Shown here piece after piece: positions 41,148-42,358 of a stretch of 42,358 nt of DNA. This stretch comes from an uncultured Woeseiaceae bacterium (GTDB taxonomy: Bacteria > Pseudomonadota > Gammaproteobacteria > Steroidobacterales > Woeseiaceae), in the NCBI GenBank assembly GCA_902517795.1, contig CABYDR010000009.1, positions 1 through 42,358 on the forward strand, written 5' to 3'. Each line of letters starts with the position of its first letter. Within the stretch, counting starts at the first letter, position 1. The notes below the pieces were generated by a model that saw only the letters and a list, made by a program, of their open reading frames with translations, had not been told where the DNA came from and made no database searches. The position numbers and the translations under genes were made by a program.

Positions 41148-42077
41148 CTATAGTGATATATCTAATGAAGAGTGATCTATTTTGAAATTAATAGCCTCAA
41201 GCTCGGCAATTAGTTTTTTTGATTCATTTGGATGAAGCTCTTTGAGTGGAGGGCGAAGAATATTCCATCCCCTGTCTTCATGAAAGTGGCTGACAATAGA
41301 TTTTAAAGCAGGTATCAGCGGGTATTTTTGCACGATAGATCTGACCCTATCAATTTCCTCTTGCATATAAGACGCATTGGATTTCTGCCAATTTTTATAT
41401 ACATTATATATATTCCTTGGATTGACATTTGCTGTTGCTGAAATACATCCAGCTCCACCTTGTTGCATAGTCTTTAGAAGAAATGATTCACTACCAGCAA
41501 AAATACCAAAATCATCCCATTTCTCATCGAGCATTTGTTGCGTATTATTCCAATCGCCAGAACTGTCTTTGATTCCAGCTATGGTGTTTGGGAACTTTTT
41601 CAGAAGTGCCTCTATTAATTTTAAGCTGATCCTGACCATCGCAATGGGAGGAATATGGTATAGATATATACGGAGTCTCTCATCATTCACAGATTCGATA
41701 ATATTTGAAAAATATTTGAATAATCCGTCATCATCCACTGCTTTATAATAGAATGGTGGAAGCATCAGGACACCGGCGCAACCCACTTTAACTGCATGTT
41801 TAGTGAGATTAATTGTGTCTGTCATGGAACAGCAACCTGTTCCTGGCATGAGTTTTCCAGGATCTATTCCATAGTCAATAACTTTATCTAGTAAGAATAT
41901 CTTTTCATCAACCGATAAAGAATTTGCTTCACTATTCGTACCAAAAATGGCTAGGCCAACTTCTTGCGATATTAGCCATTCACATTGATTGGCTAATTTT
42001 TTATGATCAACAGTAAAATCTCTATTAAAAGGAGTTATTACTGGACTAAAAACACCTTGTAAATTTTCTTTTTTCAT
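41148..42077 (-). CDS. DapA-superfamily (N-acetylneuraminate lyase/DHDPS-like) aldolase
   Basis: 309 residues, a TIM barrel of the DapA superfamily. The Schiff-base lysine is in I-A-G-I-K-D-S-S-G-D and the partner Tyr in L-Y-H-I-P-P. The phosphate/carboxylate loop reads G-T-N-S-E-A instead of G-T-T-G-E-S of true DapA, so this is likely another pyruvate-dependent aldolase or hydratase rather than the lysine pathway enzyme. It lies between hemF and hemB on the same strand. Confidence 0.85.
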   Translation of the reverse strand: MKKENLQGVFSPVITPFNRDFTVDHKKLANQCEWLISQEVGLAIFGTNSEANSLSVDEKIFLLDKVIDYGIDPGKLMPGTGCCSMTDTINLTKHAVKVGCAGVLMLPPFYYKAVDDDGLFKYFSNIIESVNDERLRIYLYHIPPIAMVRISLKLIEALLKKFPNTIAGIKDSSGDWNNTQQMLDEKWDDFGIFAGSESFLLKTMQQGGAGCISATANVNPRNIYNVYKNWQKSNASYMQEEIDRVRSIVQKYPLIPALKSIVSHFHEDRGWNILRPPLKELHPNESKKLIAELEAINFKIDHSSLDISL

Positions 42078-42092
42078 ATATTTATCTTTAAT

Positions 42093-42358
<266 letters not shown>

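Overview
This window looks like a chromosomal segment of an AT-rich marine gammaproteobacterium, possibly of the SAR86 or a similar streamlined lineage. That taxonomic guess is an inference from gene content and base composition; no rRNA or tRNA gene is present to support it. The housekeeping genes (glmU-glmS, ung, nth, xthA, prlC, gor, aroE, hemB, hemF) are closest in character to gammaproteobacterial versions. Both window edges cut genes: glmU at the left and hemF at the right.

Region 1 (1-2907) is the glmU-glmS pair for UDP-GlcNAc synthesis. Region 2 (2908 to about 11530) is an accessory island fixed to the 3' end of glmS. All of its genes point the same way as glmS. It is divided into roughly 1-1.7 kb segments by six short sequences that imitate the last codons of glmS: in one frame each spells S-[VI]-T-V-E-stop, the exact C-terminus of the real GlmS. 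Two site classes alternate. Class I sites (TAA stop, then a GTTTAAAC-8nt-GTTTAAAC element and a conserved ~220-bp leader) precede two MORN-repeat lipoproteins and a DUF4328 membrane protein. Class II sites (TAG stop) lie inside a conserved micropeptide gene of about 40 codons, here called MSN, that overlaps or directly precedes an EEP-family nuclease, a DUF91/NucS-like nuclease, and a membrane/zinc-ribbon protein. No integrase or transposase is in the window. The array looks like serial acquisition of small cassettes at a glmS-tail attachment site and is the most interesting object here.

Region 3 (11531-23406) is mixed core and metabolic genes: YbaK-type deacylase, phytanoyl-CoA-dioxygenase-like enzyme, a large anchored protein with duplicated NTF2-like/VOC modules, a thioredoxin-like protein, a TPP enzyme beside a DmdA-like aminomethyltransferase, an SMR transporter, the ung/nth base-excision pair, a nucleotidyltransferase, and ACC deaminase.

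Region 4 (23533-34495) is a tightly packed, probably single operon: a cytosolic reductive-dehalogenase-like Fe-S protein, a penicillin/AHL-acylase family enzyme, a type B carboxylesterase lipoprotein, an ornithine-cyclodeaminase family enzyme, an NSS transporter, a kynurenine-formamidase-like hydrolase, a divergent tryptophan 2,3-dioxygenase, and an arylsulfatase lipoprotein. The last transporter and enzymes suggest uptake and oxidation of tryptophan or a related indole compound.

Region 5 (34524-42358) is conserved chromosome: a small membrane protein, xthA and prlC (minus strand), gor (plus), then hemF, a DapA-superfamily aldolase, hemB and aroE on the minus strand.
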